From Hansfordia pulvinata (taxonomy: Eukaryota; Ascomycota; Sordariomycetes; Xylariales), in contig BJKQ01000019.1 in NCBI GenBank assembly GCA_006538405.1, positions 372,001 to 436,000 on the forward strand: a DNA stretch of 64,000 nucleotides, read 5' to 3'. Position numbers and translations under genes: made by a program. Each line of letters opens with the position of its first letter. Positions within the stretch are counted from its first letter, which is position 1. Below the pieces are notes generated by a model. The model worked only from the letters and a program-made list of their open reading frames with translations, did no database searches and was not told where the DNA came from. Positions 12,855-23,943 of this stretch are shown one piece after another.

Positions 12855-12884
12855 CATCCCCATCCCCATCCCCATCTCCATCTC
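12855..12884 (+). repeat. CCCCAT hexanucleotide repeat
   Basis: About five imperfect CATCCC/CCATCT units in the pyrimidine-rich region upstream of the cyclin gene. Confidence 0.75.
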
Positions 12885-13955
12885 TCGACTCGCGGCCATT
12901 GAATCCACCTAGTCCCTTGAACACATTCGAGTGACAGCCAGCTGAGAGGTACCGAAGGAGGGCGACACACGGGCAGCAAACTCGAGTAGGCGTTTTGGGT
13001 TCCCCCGGCTTTGACCCTCCCGCCTTGTCCGCCTCAGGACTTGTTCCAATCACCTGCCCCTCCCTGCCCACTGCCCGCTGCCCACGCCTTATCGTCTTCC
13101 CCACCAACCGCCAACTGACCCATCCGGATCGCCCTGTTCTCCCAGATAGCGATCCTTCGGGCGGCTCTGGCCCAGGTGTTCTGCACACGGCATTTGCGGT
13201 TACCGCTCTTCTTCTTTTTTTCTTCTCTTCTCTGCCTCCTGTCTCGTCGCCTGCGTCGCGCACGCCCCCACGCTTCAGGCTTGCCATTCCCGACTATTTG
13301 CCTGTTTCCTTTTCGCGGGCGTCTTCCCGTCCGATCCGGCTGAGTGAGGACAGACGCAAGGTCGGCGACCGCGCGGCTGAGAAGAGAGACGAAACGAGCT
13401 TTGCAGAGACGGGTCGGTGTGCCCTTGCTCGCACTGCACTCTGCGATAGGCCACCAGGACCGGCGAATGAACGCCTCGCCGTCGGCTGTCAGCCTGTCCG
13501 CCCAGCGTGCCCATTGCCTGGCCCTGCCGTGATCTTCCACGCTTGCGATCCACCGAGACCGCACATCAGTGCTCGTTCCTACACCGTGCCTACCACCCAC
13601 CTACTCGTACACCCATCGCACCCATCATTTACGCGCATATTCTCCCCTCCAGCGACCCGCCAGATAGAGGCATCTGCACCCGTCAATACGCCTGCGACGC
13701 ATCTGCACCAACGACCCCTCTGCATGCAAGAGCACGCCTCCATCCCCATCCGACACACCCACACACCCAAGACACTTGACGAAATACTGTATTGAGACTG
13801 GACCCCGTGGACTCACGACTCACCACTTGCAGACGCACTCGGGGCAGGCGCTTCCCCCTGTGCCTCCGTGCTCTCCCCCGCGGCTCCTTCCCCACGCGGC
13901 CCGGGCATTGCAACCAAGCCGGAAGCTCTCCAGGGCTCCTCCAAGGTCCCGCACC

Positions 13956-13976
13956 ATGAGCCGCTCATCATGTTGA
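13956..13976 (+). promoter_or_regulatory. Short upstream ORF overlapping the cyclin start
   Basis: A six-codon frame (MSRSSC, stop TGA) begins with ATG at 13956, A at -3, and ends six bases after the first base of the main ATG at 13970, in another frame. A scanning ribosome would meet it first, so it could reduce translation of the cyclin. This assumes transcription starts upstream of 13956 and that no leader intron removes it. Confidence 0.4.
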
Positions 13977-15395
13977 CCTCGTCCCCCGCCGCGTCGCGGA
14001 CCTCAACCAGCGCCTCTCCCCGGATCTCGTCCGCCTTCCACTACGAATATGCCTCCTCGACTGCCCGGTCCCCACACCACTCTCCGCGCGATTCCTCAAG
14101 GGTAATCACGCCTTTACCCACCCGCCGCCTTTCTTCCAAGCACTCGGCATCCCACTCAAACTCTGCCTCTTCCTCGTCGCCCAACCCCCGCGGCCGGCGC
14201 CCCTCCGCCTCGCCGTCGCCTCACACAGCAGCCCACCATCCCGCAGCCACTCCCAAGCAATATGTTGGCGTCGACGTCGCCACACAATACTCACCCATGG
14301 AGCCTTTCGACCCCATGGTTCCCTTGAGAGCCGCAGACCCTTCCGAAGCCGGTCCTCGACGCACCGCCGCCCTGCCTCCCTCACACGCCAACAACGGCGC
14401 CGCCGTCGATCCTTCCGGCCCCGTCGCCTCCGCTCTCGTCGCCTCCTCCCACGCCGCCGAACCCCCCAGGGAGCCCTCGCTCGCCCCCAACAAGCCCGAC
14501 GGCGGCAGCAGCGTCAACCCCCTTTCCCCGGGCAAGAGGCGCAAGTCGGCCGATCCGCCTCTGTCGCAAGTGTCGTCGCTTTCCTCGGTGGTCGCCTCCA
14601 GTCAGCCCAGCTCGCCCAAGCGCTCCAAGCCCAACCAGGGCCCCTCCAAGCCCCTGCCGCTGCGGTATGAGCTGTGCGACGTGGAGGACATGGTGGTCCT
14701 CATTGCCAACATGCTGTCAGAGCTCATTGAGACAAATGACTCGATCGCCATGAAAAGCGGTCAGCTTACCAGATTCCATTCCCGGTAAGTCGTCCAGATG
14801 CCCCTCACCGGGGCACTGTCGTTGGCAGCCCCCGCGACTGAACAGTGGCGTGGGACAGGCAGTGTACGGCAGGCCCTTCATCGCATTCTTTGCTGACATT
14901 CATCGCAGTACGGCACCGGGCATATCAGTCCTGGACTACCTCCACAGATTGGCCAAGCACGCCACCCTCACGCCGCCCCTCCTCCTGTCGATGGTATACT
15001 ACATCGACCGACTGTGTGCGCTGTATACCGACTTCACCATCAACACCCTGACCGTCCACCGATTCCTGATCACCGCCGCAGCAGTGGCCGGCAAGGGGCT
15101 TTCCGACTCGTTCTGGAACAACTCATTCTATGCCCGCGTTGGCGGCGTCAAGGTTGCAGAGCTGAAGCTTCTAGAGCTGGAGTTTCTGTATCGAGTAGAC
15201 TGGAAGATTGTGCCCAACCCCGAGGTGCTCGTGGCATATTACAAAGGGCTGGTGGAGCGATGCGATGGATATACCCTGGAAGTGGGAGACGGCGAAGCCG
15301 CCGACGACGATTCGGACGCTTTGGACAGCGAACTCTCCGCAGGGAGCGGGGACAGCGAGCCGCCCGTGGACGATGGAAAGACGGGTGCGCCGTGA
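13970..15395 (+). CDS. Pho80-type (PCL family) cyclin
   Basis: Cyclin partner of a Pho85-class kinase; in yeast and Neurospora such cyclins (Pho80, PREG) repress the phosphate-starvation response. Two exons, 13970-14784 and 14909-15395 (433 aa), with a GTAAGT donor and ATCGCAG acceptor joining FHSR to TAPGISV. Residues 1-220 are Ser/Pro-rich and probably disordered. The cyclin box covers about 228-395: YELCDVEDMVVLIANMLSELI, PGISVLDYLHRLAKH, SMVYYIDRLC, FLITAAAVAGKGLSD, FWNNSFYARVGG and KLLELEFLYRVDWKI, all Pho80-like. The tail is acidic and Ser-rich. The ATG at 13970 is the first in frame; upstream sequence in this frame is open but lacks another ATG. It might be another PCL-type cyclin, but the motifs are closest to Pho80. 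Confidence 0.88.
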
Positions 15396-16488
15396 CAGTG
15401 ACTCGACTTTGTTGGCACTTCAGGTGCTTTGACGATGGCTGAATGGCAGCATGATTGGCGTTTTTCAAGGGACTTTTCAGGATGGGACCGAGGATGGGAC
15501 CGAGAAGCAGAGTGGCGGCAGAGCCATCCGGTATGGAGTTTAGGTGTCCAAGGAACCATGGCGACGATCCGACACATTTGGTCTTAACCATGTCATGGCG
15601 AGGCGAAACCAAGCTCGCGTTTAGATATGAATGACCCTACGAATGGTGCGGAGGACAAGTGACGAGGACGCGAGGACGGTTGGAGGACCCGGAAGTTGGC
15701 AAGAGGGCCGTCTAAGCAGGAGATGGACGGCGTTTCCAACTGGGCCTTTGCCCTTGGTGATTTTTTGCAAGTTTACGATACTCACGAGAGCGTTAAAATG
15801 AGGAGCAGATATTAGGCACAGCGTCCAGGGCGACAACGGGGACATGCATGCGAGGAGCCTTGATGATAGAAGACCTGGAAGTGTAGTTGATCTCCTCTTG
15901 TGGCGATGTTGAAATGTACTGGCATATTGAAATACACTGACACGGAGCGGCAGTTTGACCCACGCGGTGAAAGATGGCATGGCTCTGAAGTTTGCAGGCT
16001 CGTTATAGAAACCTGCATTATCTGGTGCGTCAAGACTATCTATGAAGTAGCTGCTTAAAGGCTTGGTGTGCTGATTGCAGTTGGAACTGAGGCGCACTTG
16101 GAGGTGTGGATGCTACCTTGGTACCATAACCTGAGTGCCCTCTCGACATGGATTCGTTGGCCTGGGGTACATCTGCAGGTACTTCCATGTCGAAGGATGG
16201 GCCCGCAGCCTCGCTCCTCGTACACCCCAGCTTGCGCGATCAGACGTGACACGCCGCCATCACCAGCCAATCCAACTCGTCTCACTCGACACTCCGCGAC
16301 CAAGCATCCACCAGAAGCCCGACACCGCGGCGCTACAAGAGTGCACATCGCTTCCTCCCTGCCGACACCACGAAATCACGGTGCACGGTTTCCAGACGCC
16401 GGCCGCCAACCCGCCAGCCCGTCGCCATTTGCCACCTCCAACCCGCATTGGCAGGCACCGAACGACCCGACCTGACCTTGTGTTCACG
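15396..16488. other. Intergenic, cyclin to EMC10
   Basis: Downstream region of the cyclin gene and leader of EMC10; no gene or repeat seen. Confidence 0.6.
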
Positions 16489-17447
16489 ATGTATTCCGCG
16501 GCAGCCTCCCTCATACTGGCCGCGGCCACCACCGCCCTAGCCGCAGCGCCCTCTTCCGTCGTCGACGGCGACCGCACGGCGGCCGTCTACGTCCAACCCA
16601 TCAGCATCGAATCGCGCGCGCCCGTGCAGCTCGCGGAAATCAAGTGGTCCACCAAGCCGACGGCCCCGCACCAGCAGTCCCGGTCCGACGGCGCCGACGG
16701 CGTGGTCGAGCCCCCGCCTGAGGCGCAGGTCCTCTCCTACGAGGCCCCCGAGCTGGCGGAGCTGTTCTTCCCCGGGTCCGCCGCCGGCGGCGGCGACGAC
16801 GAGGACGAGGACGACGAAGGCGACGACGGCCAGCAGCAGGACCTTGACCTGCAGAACCTGTTCCTGCGCGTGGGCCTGTACGACCCGGCCCGCGCGGCGT
16901 GGACCTCGGCGACGACGGTGGCGCGCGCCAGCAACCTGGCCAAGGGGTACGCGCCGATGCTGGCGCTGACCGTGTCGCCGCCCGCGACGGGGTTGTCGTC
17001 TGCGGCCGCGGAGGACGGGGCCGCTGGCGGCGAGGCGCTGGCGGTCGCGCTGCAGGGGGTGGCCATCGACGCGGGCCACACGCGGGACTTTGGGCCGCAG
17101 GTCCGCCTCCTGCGCCAGCAGGCCGGGCGCCAGGTCGACCTGGGCAAGCCCGTGTCCGTTCCCGCCGGGGGTGCCGGGGCCGGGGCCGGCGGCTTCCAGG
17201 GGCGGGCAAGGAGCCCGAGGAGAAGACGTTGTTGCAGAAGTGAGCCATGCCGTTCCTATCTCTCTTTCCCTCTCCCATTGCTCCCTATTCGCTGGTCTAA
17301 TCTAGGCCTGTGCTGCTCTGCTGGCTTCAAACGCCTCTTGAGGAAGTCGGGTTGCTGACATGTTACAGATACTGGTGGGTGCTGGCCATCATGGTGGTGC
17401 TGTCGCTATCGGGCGGAGGCGGCGAGGAGGAGAAGAAGAAGAAATAG
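16489..17447 (+). CDS. EMC10: ER membrane protein complex subunit 10 (EMC10), one frame break
   Basis: Subunit of the EMC insertase in the endoplasmic reticulum. Exon 1 is 16489-17239; exon 2 is 17369-17447 after a 129-nt intron (GTGAGC donor, CTGAC branch, TTACAG acceptor). Residues 1-22 form a signal peptide (MYSAAASLILAAATTALAAA). A luminal domain follows, with an Asp/Glu-rich stretch, FLRVGLYDPARAAW and GHTRDFGPQVRLL. Exon 2 encodes a single membrane anchor (YWWVLAIMVVLSLS) with a Gly/Glu/Lys tail. KEPEEKTLLQK just before the intron lies one frame off from the ATG: a base is missing in the G-rich stretch at about 17161-17206, most simply GGGG at 17199-17202 or GGG at 17204-17206. With one base added the protein is 276 aa, a normal length. 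Confidence 0.82.
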
Positions 17448-18600
17448 TTGCCAACCTCGAGGGCCGATGGCTGGATGTGCCTGTTCTGGTCCAGCGTCAC
17501 CGCCTTGTACGGTGGCTGGGATATTGCGATTCTGATTCCCTGGGCAAACTTCGACTTCCCAGCTAGGAGCAGCAGATGGGAATTGCACCATGTCTAGTCG
17601 CAAAAGCGAGTGTGTGTGTATGTAGCGTATAATGACGACGCAACGCTGGACAACCAAATGCAATGACTTGGCCCAGAGCCCAGTTGACTTCCAATGACAA
17701 GCATCGACTCAGGCTAGTTAGTGAGGGTTGAGGCAACATTACTCGTAGGTGGTTGGGCGCCATGGGAGCGGAGCGTAAGAGCAGAGAGCACTCTGGTGCA
17801 TGGCCGACTGGGGCCGTGATCAGCGACACTAGACCGCGGAGACAATTGCGTGCAGGCTAGAGTGCGTTTTCACAGACATGCTGCTAGGCGCACCAATACG
17901 CACATTGTTTGCAGGCGGGCCCACTGCTCGGCGAATGAGACGCTGGGGATGGTGGTGGGCTGCGAGGCTAGGGAGGGGGCTGCCCGCCTCTGTTTGATCC
18001 CGGAGCGGCCACCTGCCCTCGGACGCGTGCCCGTTTCATTGGGCATACTTGGAGTGGACGATCTGACTGGACGTCTGGGCGGAGTGGCGAGTGAATGCCA
18101 TGAGGGACTGATGGGATTGTTCGTGCTGCTGGGGGGTGTCTGGTTGGGGGTAGGAGTTGCCGTGCTGAAGTGGACACAAGAAAGCGATTGGTGTTGCGTT
18201 CTTTGCCTGTGCCATCGGGGCTGCATTGAATGAATAAGGAGGTCTGCACAGTTGCCATGGCTCAGCAAGCGTTGTTACCCTCGTTGCCGTTGGCGTTGAT
18301 GATGCTGTCGTACACGGGGAGAGTCGAGTTACCCACTTGCCGCCTCCCTCCAACAAGCCCTGTCCTGCTACCTGCACAGCTCCGTAGGTTACGGTTACCA
18401 GCCCGCCTGCCTAGCCCAGCCCCAGCTCTTCTGTGCCTGGCTCTGAGCTCAACCGCCGCCGCCGCCACCTTCTTCTCCCCTCTGCATCCCGCCAGCCTCC
18501 AGCCATCGCCCCGATTTGGTTCTCTTCTTCTCACACCACAACTTCCATACACCCTTCCTGCTGCAACCCGCATCCCACCTTCACCGCCACACCCCTCACG
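17448..18600. other. Intergenic, EMC10 to Chz1
   Basis: No gene seen. The last 250 bp are pyrimidine-rich, as in a fungal promoter and leader. One TACTCGTA octamer is at 17740. Confidence 0.6.
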
Positions 18601-19240
18601 ATGTCTTCCGAGAACGCTGCCGCTGCCGCTGGCCAGGACCCCACTGGCGCTGCCCCGAAAACGAGGACCCCAAGGGCAAGGGCAAGGCCGTCGCCTCCAA
18701 CGACCCGGCCGCCGACACCATGGACGAGGATGATGACGACGACGACGACGATGAGGATGTACGTAACCTTCTGTTCACTATGCTCTCTTCTGCACACCCG
18801 CTCTCCCCCATCCCCCTCTTCCCGTCTCCCTCTCCCTCTGTCTCCTTCTCCAGGCGCGACCTGTCCGCGGCGCAACCGCATGGCTTTAGCGCATACAGCC
18901 GCAATACCCGAACTCGAGCTGACATGGCCTCTCTACAGGACAACGAAGCTGGTAAGCTCCCAAAATGGCCCCCACCTCCCGTCACGAAGCTCCGACGGAC
19001 GCCAACAAGCAGTATACTGGTTACTCACTAACAAACCCTTCCCCAGGCGACGCTGGCGAGACCGAAGAGGGCATGGAGGAGATTGACACGGGCAACATTG
19101 TCGAGGGCGGCCGCCGCACCCGCGGTCGCGTCATTGACTGGGCCAAGGCCGCCCAGGAGCACCCCGCCGAGGACGACGATGAGGACGACGAGGACGAGTT
19201 CGAGCCCGAGCAGGAGGGCGACGACAAGATGGAGGAATAA
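18601..19240 (+). CDS. CHZ1: Histone H2A.Z-H2B chaperone Chz1, one frame break
   Basis: Small acidic nuclear chaperone that delivers H2A.Z-H2B dimers to the SWR1 remodeller. Exons: 18601-18758, 18939-18951 (13-nt microexon) and 19047-19240; introns of 180 and 95 nt have GTACGT and GTAAGC donors with CTGAC and CTAAC branches. The diagnostic CHZ motif is in exon 3: EIDTGNIVEGGRRTRGRVID followed by WAKAA, flanked by Asp/Glu tracts. MSSENAAAAAGQDPTG is in one frame and ENEDPKGKGKAVASNDPAAD in the next. One base is missing, most simply at CCCC 18653-18656. With it the protein is 121 aa, typical for Chz1. The second frame has no ATG upstream, which supports an undercall over another start. Confidence 0.85.
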
Positions 19241-20048
19241 GCCAACCTTCCCACTCCCTCAATCGAATCGAGCCACGCTCAAGCCGCAAGCCTGCGCTGG
19301 TCTTGATCTCTCTCTTCATCAGCTGTGTTGAGTAGTCTCTACTGAGCCTGGGTGGCCGGGTCATGCGATGCAGATGTCGCGGGCCGTGGGGCGACCTGGT
19401 TGGATGGCACCGGCCACAGGCGCCTTGTCTGTCTGCTCTTTCGCATTGCGCACCACGTCGCGGCTCAATCAGAAAAGAGTTTTGCCAATTGAGATGAGGA
19501 ATGACGGGTTGAAACAAAAGAAAGTTGTGGGATAAGTCGGTTTAGAGGTTCACCACGATAGATCCCGCCTGGCCCGGGCGCCCCTGGCAGAACCAGGATG
19601 AGGAAAAGAGACAATCAAAATACCATTCAAACTTGAGCTCGATGATGACCTGGTGATGATTCTGCACACTGGCCCTGTCGGCCGTCTTGTCCAACAATTG
19701 CGGGTTAGTCGCGCGGTGAGGGCCGTGTGAGATGAATGGCGGCGCTGCTTTGGCAAGGCTCCCGGTAGGTATCTGCGGCAAGCGCATACGTTTTTGCCCA
19801 TCACAGAGAATCGATGGCTCCGGACAATCCCAGCGTACACTGCAATGTTTGCATGATCAGAGTCCCATCTACCTGTGGCCATCTACCAGACATCACCGTG
19901 TGGCGTCGTTCATGGTCGGGGACGCAGTCATATTGGAATGGCGAGCTCTGCTACCAACACGCCCAACGGGCCGATGCCTCCCTGCTTCCCAAACCGGATC
20001 CTAAAACTCACGCGAAAGAAGAGGCCCCCCCCCAAAAAATTCCCCAAA
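19241..20048. other. Convergent intergenic region
   Basis: Lies between the 3' ends of Chz1 (plus) and the EthD gene (minus). No gene or repeat seen, apart from a short C run and A run at 20027-20040. Confidence 0.6.
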
Positions 20049-20372
20049 TCAAGCCTGCCACGAGCCCTTGAGCTCGCCCTTGAGGATGACGGGCTTGCCG
20101 TCGGTGAAGTTGGCAATGTCGCCGAAGATGGCGGCGGCGGCCTCGGGGTCGCTGGTGCCCTTGGCCATGCCGTCGGCCGTCTCCCACTCGAGCCAGGCCT
20201 GGACGCCGTAGGGGCTGTCGTCGCCGTCGTACTGCGAGACGCGCCACGACTTGAGGCCGAAGGAGGCCCAGTGCTTCTGGACCAGCGGCATGTGCGTCGA
20301 CAGGTAGTAAGCCATGTCGAACTTGGCGCCCTGGGGGTAGGCGACGGAGAGCTGGATGGTGGGGGCCGACAT
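20049..20372 (-). CDS. EthD-domain protein
   Basis: Intronless 107-aa protein with the start MSAPTIQLSVAYPQGAKFDM. Its length and order fit the EthD family of dimeric alpha/beta-barrel proteins: a beta strand, the FDMAYYLSTHMPLVQKHW helix with the usual Y..HMPL core, a middle YDGDDSPYGVQAWLEWE strand, and the AAAAIFGDIANFTDGKP helix before the final strand. Family members include stand-alone proteins of unknown substrate and domains in polyketide or ether degradation pathways. Neighbours do not indicate a pathway. A GGT/GTG microsatellite (20401-20428) lies about 30 bp upstream of the ATG. Confidence 0.88.
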   Translation of the reverse strand: MSAPTIQLSVAYPQGAKFDMAYYLSTHMPLVQKHWASFGLKSWRVSQYDGDDSPYGVQAWLEWETADGMAKGTSDPEAAAAIFGDIANFTDGKPVILKGELKGSWQA

Positions 20373-20400
20373 CTTTCAGGTGGTTCGTGCTGTCTCTGGG

Positions 20401-20428
20401 ATGTGGTGGTGGTGGTGGTGGTGGTGTC
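20401..20428 (+). repeat. GTG trinucleotide repeat
   Basis: About nine GTG units in the EthD gene promoter or leader. Confidence 0.8.
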
Positions 20429-20726
20429 GGCGGTTATGGTGGGGAGGCGGTCGATGGTCTGGGGGACGCGGAGTGATGTGAGGAGAAGTCAGAGGCGGGA
20501 ACGGGGTACGGGATGCTACTATGTAAAGGAGGCGGACGGGGGAGATCTCGGGATGATTATTAATGTGCTATACTCGTAGACCTGATACCAGAGCTGCCGT
20601 CAGTGATGCGATGTCCTCCGGGTGAGCGGGAGCGTCATTTGGACCTTGGGATCCATGGCACTGGCCGGGGGAAAAGCGAGGCGCTCCACCCCCCTCCAAC
20701 GCCGACGATGCCCCGCGCCGCGAAAC

Positions 20727-20756
20727 CGCACCGCACCGCACCGCACCGCAACGCAC
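20727..20756 (+). repeat. CCGCA pentanucleotide repeat
   Basis: About five CCGCA units, the last imperfect. Intergenic. Confidence 0.8.
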
Positions 20757-21332
20757 CACACTCGCTTATAACTTGTCGGGACCCCTGCTCCCACTCCGTA
20801 CATTTAATGCGCCCCCTCCCTCCCATGTTCCATCGGTGCAAAGCCCCTCCGCAGGCGGACCCCCGGTCGCGTCGCGCTGCCTCGGCCGCACACACATCAT
20901 GACATCAGTGATGAGTGTTGATGAAGCGCGGCTTACCCGACGTCTCGACATGCCTCCTTGATGTAGCCATCGTGCCCACAACGGTGTGGGTGTATGCGGC
21001 GGACAAGGTAACGGCGGGGTGCAGGGTCGGTCGGTCCATTGCGGACTTGACGGGCAAACGGAGAACCAGGACGGAGGAATCAAATACCAGATACCGTATA
21101 TTACTGTGCGGACGTCTCCAGCGCCACACCTCGGCACCAGTTACTCGTATACTCGACTTTTTACACAGTCCATCGCAACCTTTACTCTCTCTTCCGAACT
21201 TGAACGTAGCTTGAGGTAAGCGGTAGGTACGAGGCAACCCGCCATCATCGTCGGGTTGTTCATGCCAGACCCTTACCCTCCCTCGACAATCTGGGCCAGT
21301 TTCGACGACCCCGCCCCCTCCAGGCCCAACCC

Positions 21333-23943
21333 TCACACCCGCGCCGCCGGGTCGTGCGCCTTGTCGTCCCCTCCGAACCGCTGCTCCCGCGCATACTCGA
21401 CGTTGTCGCGCGACGACGGCGGGCGGGGCGCCTCGAGGCCGCGCTGGAACAGCAGGTACCGGCGGACGAACCAGGCGGCCTGGGCGGCGCCGTAAGCCAC
21501 GATGCGGCGCAGGGGCACGTCGAAGACGGCGTCGAGCTCCTCGAGCGTCTTCTCCTTGGTCTCGGGCAGCAGGAACAGCACCATGGTGAAGCCCGCCAGG
21601 TTCCAGGCCGCGTACCACGAGAAGGCCCCCTGCGCCGTCCACGCCTGCACCATCGACGGCCACGTCAGCGAGATGACCGAGTTGAAGAACCAGCACGTCG
21701 CCGTCGCCAGCGACATGCCCGTCGCCCGGATGTACAGCGGGTACGCCTCGGCGCTGTACGTGAACGGCACCGGCTGTGTGGCGGTCGTTCGGTCAGTCAG
21801 TTATCTTATCTCGCGCTTCACCTTCAGCTCGGGTCGGGTCCGGCGGCTCGACTTACCCCCTCTCCCGGCGAGTACACCACGCCGTACAGGTAGATCCCCA
21901 GCGCAATGCACCCGACGTGCGCCGTGTTGAGGTCCCCCGACGGCGTCGTCTGCGGGATCCAGAAGCTGAAGCCCGTGAAGAAGAGGAACAGCGACATGAG
22001 CTGGCAGCAGGCAGGCAAAGTCAGCAGCCTGTCTTCCTAATAACTTGCGGTAGGGGGCGGGCCGGCCCTTTCTTACCGGAAACGTGGTCAGAAGCAGGTT
22101 CCGCCGCCCGAACGTGTCGATGGTATAGATGCCCGGGATGGCAAACAGCCAGTTGACCACGCCAAAGCCCAGAGACGCCGCCAGCGCGGCCTGCGTCGAG
22201 AAGCCGCTGTCTATGAAGATCTCGGTCGAGTAGTACGCGATCGCGTTCACGCCGCAGAACCTGCACGCCGTTTTAATCCAGCTGCAGCTTCAGAAAGGGA
22301 AACCGGGAACAGCGTGTCGCCGACTTACTGCTGCATGAACCTGTCTCGATGTCAGTGCCGTTGCGTTGCAAACCCGCTCACATCGTTCAAGACTCACATC
22401 GTAATCTCCGACGCCAAAGCGGCGTTACGGTTGCGCCGCACTGTAAAGATCTCCTTGAGCTTGCTGTGTCCAATGTTGAGGGCCTCTTTCTCCACCGACA
22501 GCAGCGTATCCATGTAGAAGAGGTCCCGCGCAGCCTGGACCTTGATGTACCGCAGCTGCCTGATCGAGTGGTACGCCTCTCTGTGGCGGTCTTTGGTGAG
22601 GTACCAGCGGGGAGACTGCAGTCGACATCAGTTTGTCCATCGTCCGGAGGCGGGCTCATGACTTCAAACACAGTGGGAACGCACCTCGGGCGTGAAGTAG
22701 ACCAAAAGGCACACGATGACGGCCGGGATCATGGCCGAGCCCATCATCAGCCGCCAGTTGAGGCCGATGATGCCCGACCGGTCCGGTACATAGTAGAAGG
22801 CCAGGTCAGCCACGTAGCCAATCATGATGCCAAACGCCGTCCACATCTGCCATTGCATCACCAGTGCGCCCCGCAACTTGGGCGGCGAGCACTCGGCGGC
22901 GAAGATGGCTGGAGGTCGTCAGCTCGTGCAAGAGTCGGGGCGAGGGGGGCGGACTCACGGCTCGTCGCCGACTTGGGGCCGATGCCGAACCCCAGCGCGA
23001 ACCGCGCGATAAACATGTGCCACCAGGTGTTGGTGAAGGCCTGCCCTAGAGTTGCGTGTCAGTCCGGCCAGCGCGACGGCAGGATGCGCGTCCGACTCAC
23101 AGAAGCAGGCGGCCGCGGAGATGAGGCAGGCGATGAAGATGGTGCCCCGGCGGCCGAATTTCTTGTTCATGGGCTCCGTCAGCCAGCAGGCGATGAAGCA
23201 GGCGCCGAGATAAGGGGCCGCTGGGCGGGGGTCAGCTCAGTCGTCATCCAGTCCGCGAAGCGTTCCAGGCTCCAGAGGACATACCGTTGGTCACGCCGAG
23301 AAGCCAGGTAGCTGTAGAACACATCCAGTCAGCCAGCCAGGTTCACACTCAATGCGGCTGTGCACCGCGACTGGGTATCGGCACCGCAGAGCTCACACTT
23401 GGGGTCCGTCCCGGCAATGCCAAACTCCTCCTTGTAGAAGGCCTGGGCCCCGTTGACCACCGTCTCGTCCATGCCCTGGACCGCGGCGCACAGCGAGTTC
23501 ATTACGATGACGGCGTACATCATGCGCGGGTTGTGCCACTTGTGCGTGACCTCGCGCTCGAGGACCTGCCACTCATCCTCCGTCAGCTTGTCCCCGCTGC
23601 CCTCGCCGGCGCCTCCGACCTGCCGCGCCGCCTCGGCGCCCAGCCCCGCGATGACGGCCCCGATCCGGAACGCCCGCACGTCCGACTCGTCGGCCCCGAG
23701 CCCGTGCTTCGCGCAGAACGCCTCGCCGCGCGCCGCCAGCGCCGCCGCGGAGAGCCCGTGCAGCGGGTTCTCGAGCCGCGCCGACGCCTCCAGCCGCTTG
23801 CGCTTCTCCTCGTCACCCTCCAAGGGGTCCAGGCCCGCGTGCTCCTTGTGCTGGTGCTGATGCTCGAGCTCGGTCCGCGAGACGGAGTCGTCATGGCTGC
23901 TCTCCTTGTGAGGAGGCGCCGTGTCGCCCTCGGTGCCGGACAT
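21333..23943 (-). CDS. MFS sugar/polyol transporter, ten exons
   Basis: Twelve-helix sugar porter of the plasma membrane (667 aa). Exons: 23943-23397, 23311-23285, 23220-23101, 23045-22959, 22908-22685, 22615-22398, 22340-22329, 22260-22077, 22000-21857, 21773-21333. All junctions use GT-AG and together keep frame. Sugar-porter signatures: NKKFGRRGTIF after helix 2, PESPRWYLTKDR after helix 6, QQFCGVNAIAYYSTEIF, DTFGRRNLLL, PVPFTYSAEAYPLYIRA and PETKEKTLEELDAVFDVP. The N-terminal ~150 residues are cytosolic, first charged and His/Glu-rich, then ENPLHGLSAAALAARGEAFC, which appears in one clade of fungal sugar transporters. Exon 7 is only 12 nt and encodes part of the helix 7 entrance. The substrate cannot be told from sequence. 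Confidence 0.9.

Larger units (their letters stand above)
9720..13969. other. 4.2-kb divergent intergenic region
   Basis: Lies between the divergently transcribed Vid28 and Pho80-type cyclin genes. It contains a 15-bp minisatellite (11251-11330), a CAGT repeat near 12648-12679 and a CCCCAT repeat near 12855-12884. The last kilobase is pyrimidine-rich, as in long fungal 5' leaders. Octamers TACTCGTA/TACGAGTA are at 12176, 12755 and 13602. Open frames here look like translated CT-rich leader and are not called. Confidence 0.55.
20373..21332. other. Intergenic, EthD to transporter
   Basis: Contains two simple repeats, GTG units at 20401-20428 and CCGCA units at about 20727-20756, and octamers TACTCGTA at 20571 and 21142. 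No gene seen. Confidence 0.6.

Noticed and set aside
12995..13795. 266-codon open frame on the plus strand
   Set aside because: Low-complexity, Pro/Ser/Thr-rich translation of the CT-rich leader of the cyclin gene; no family motif, and it runs straight into the cyclin leader.
17110..17210. An intron in the Gly-rich part of EMC10 to repair the frame
   Set aside because: The only phase-compatible GT-AG pair would give an intron of 29 nt, too short; a missing G is simpler.
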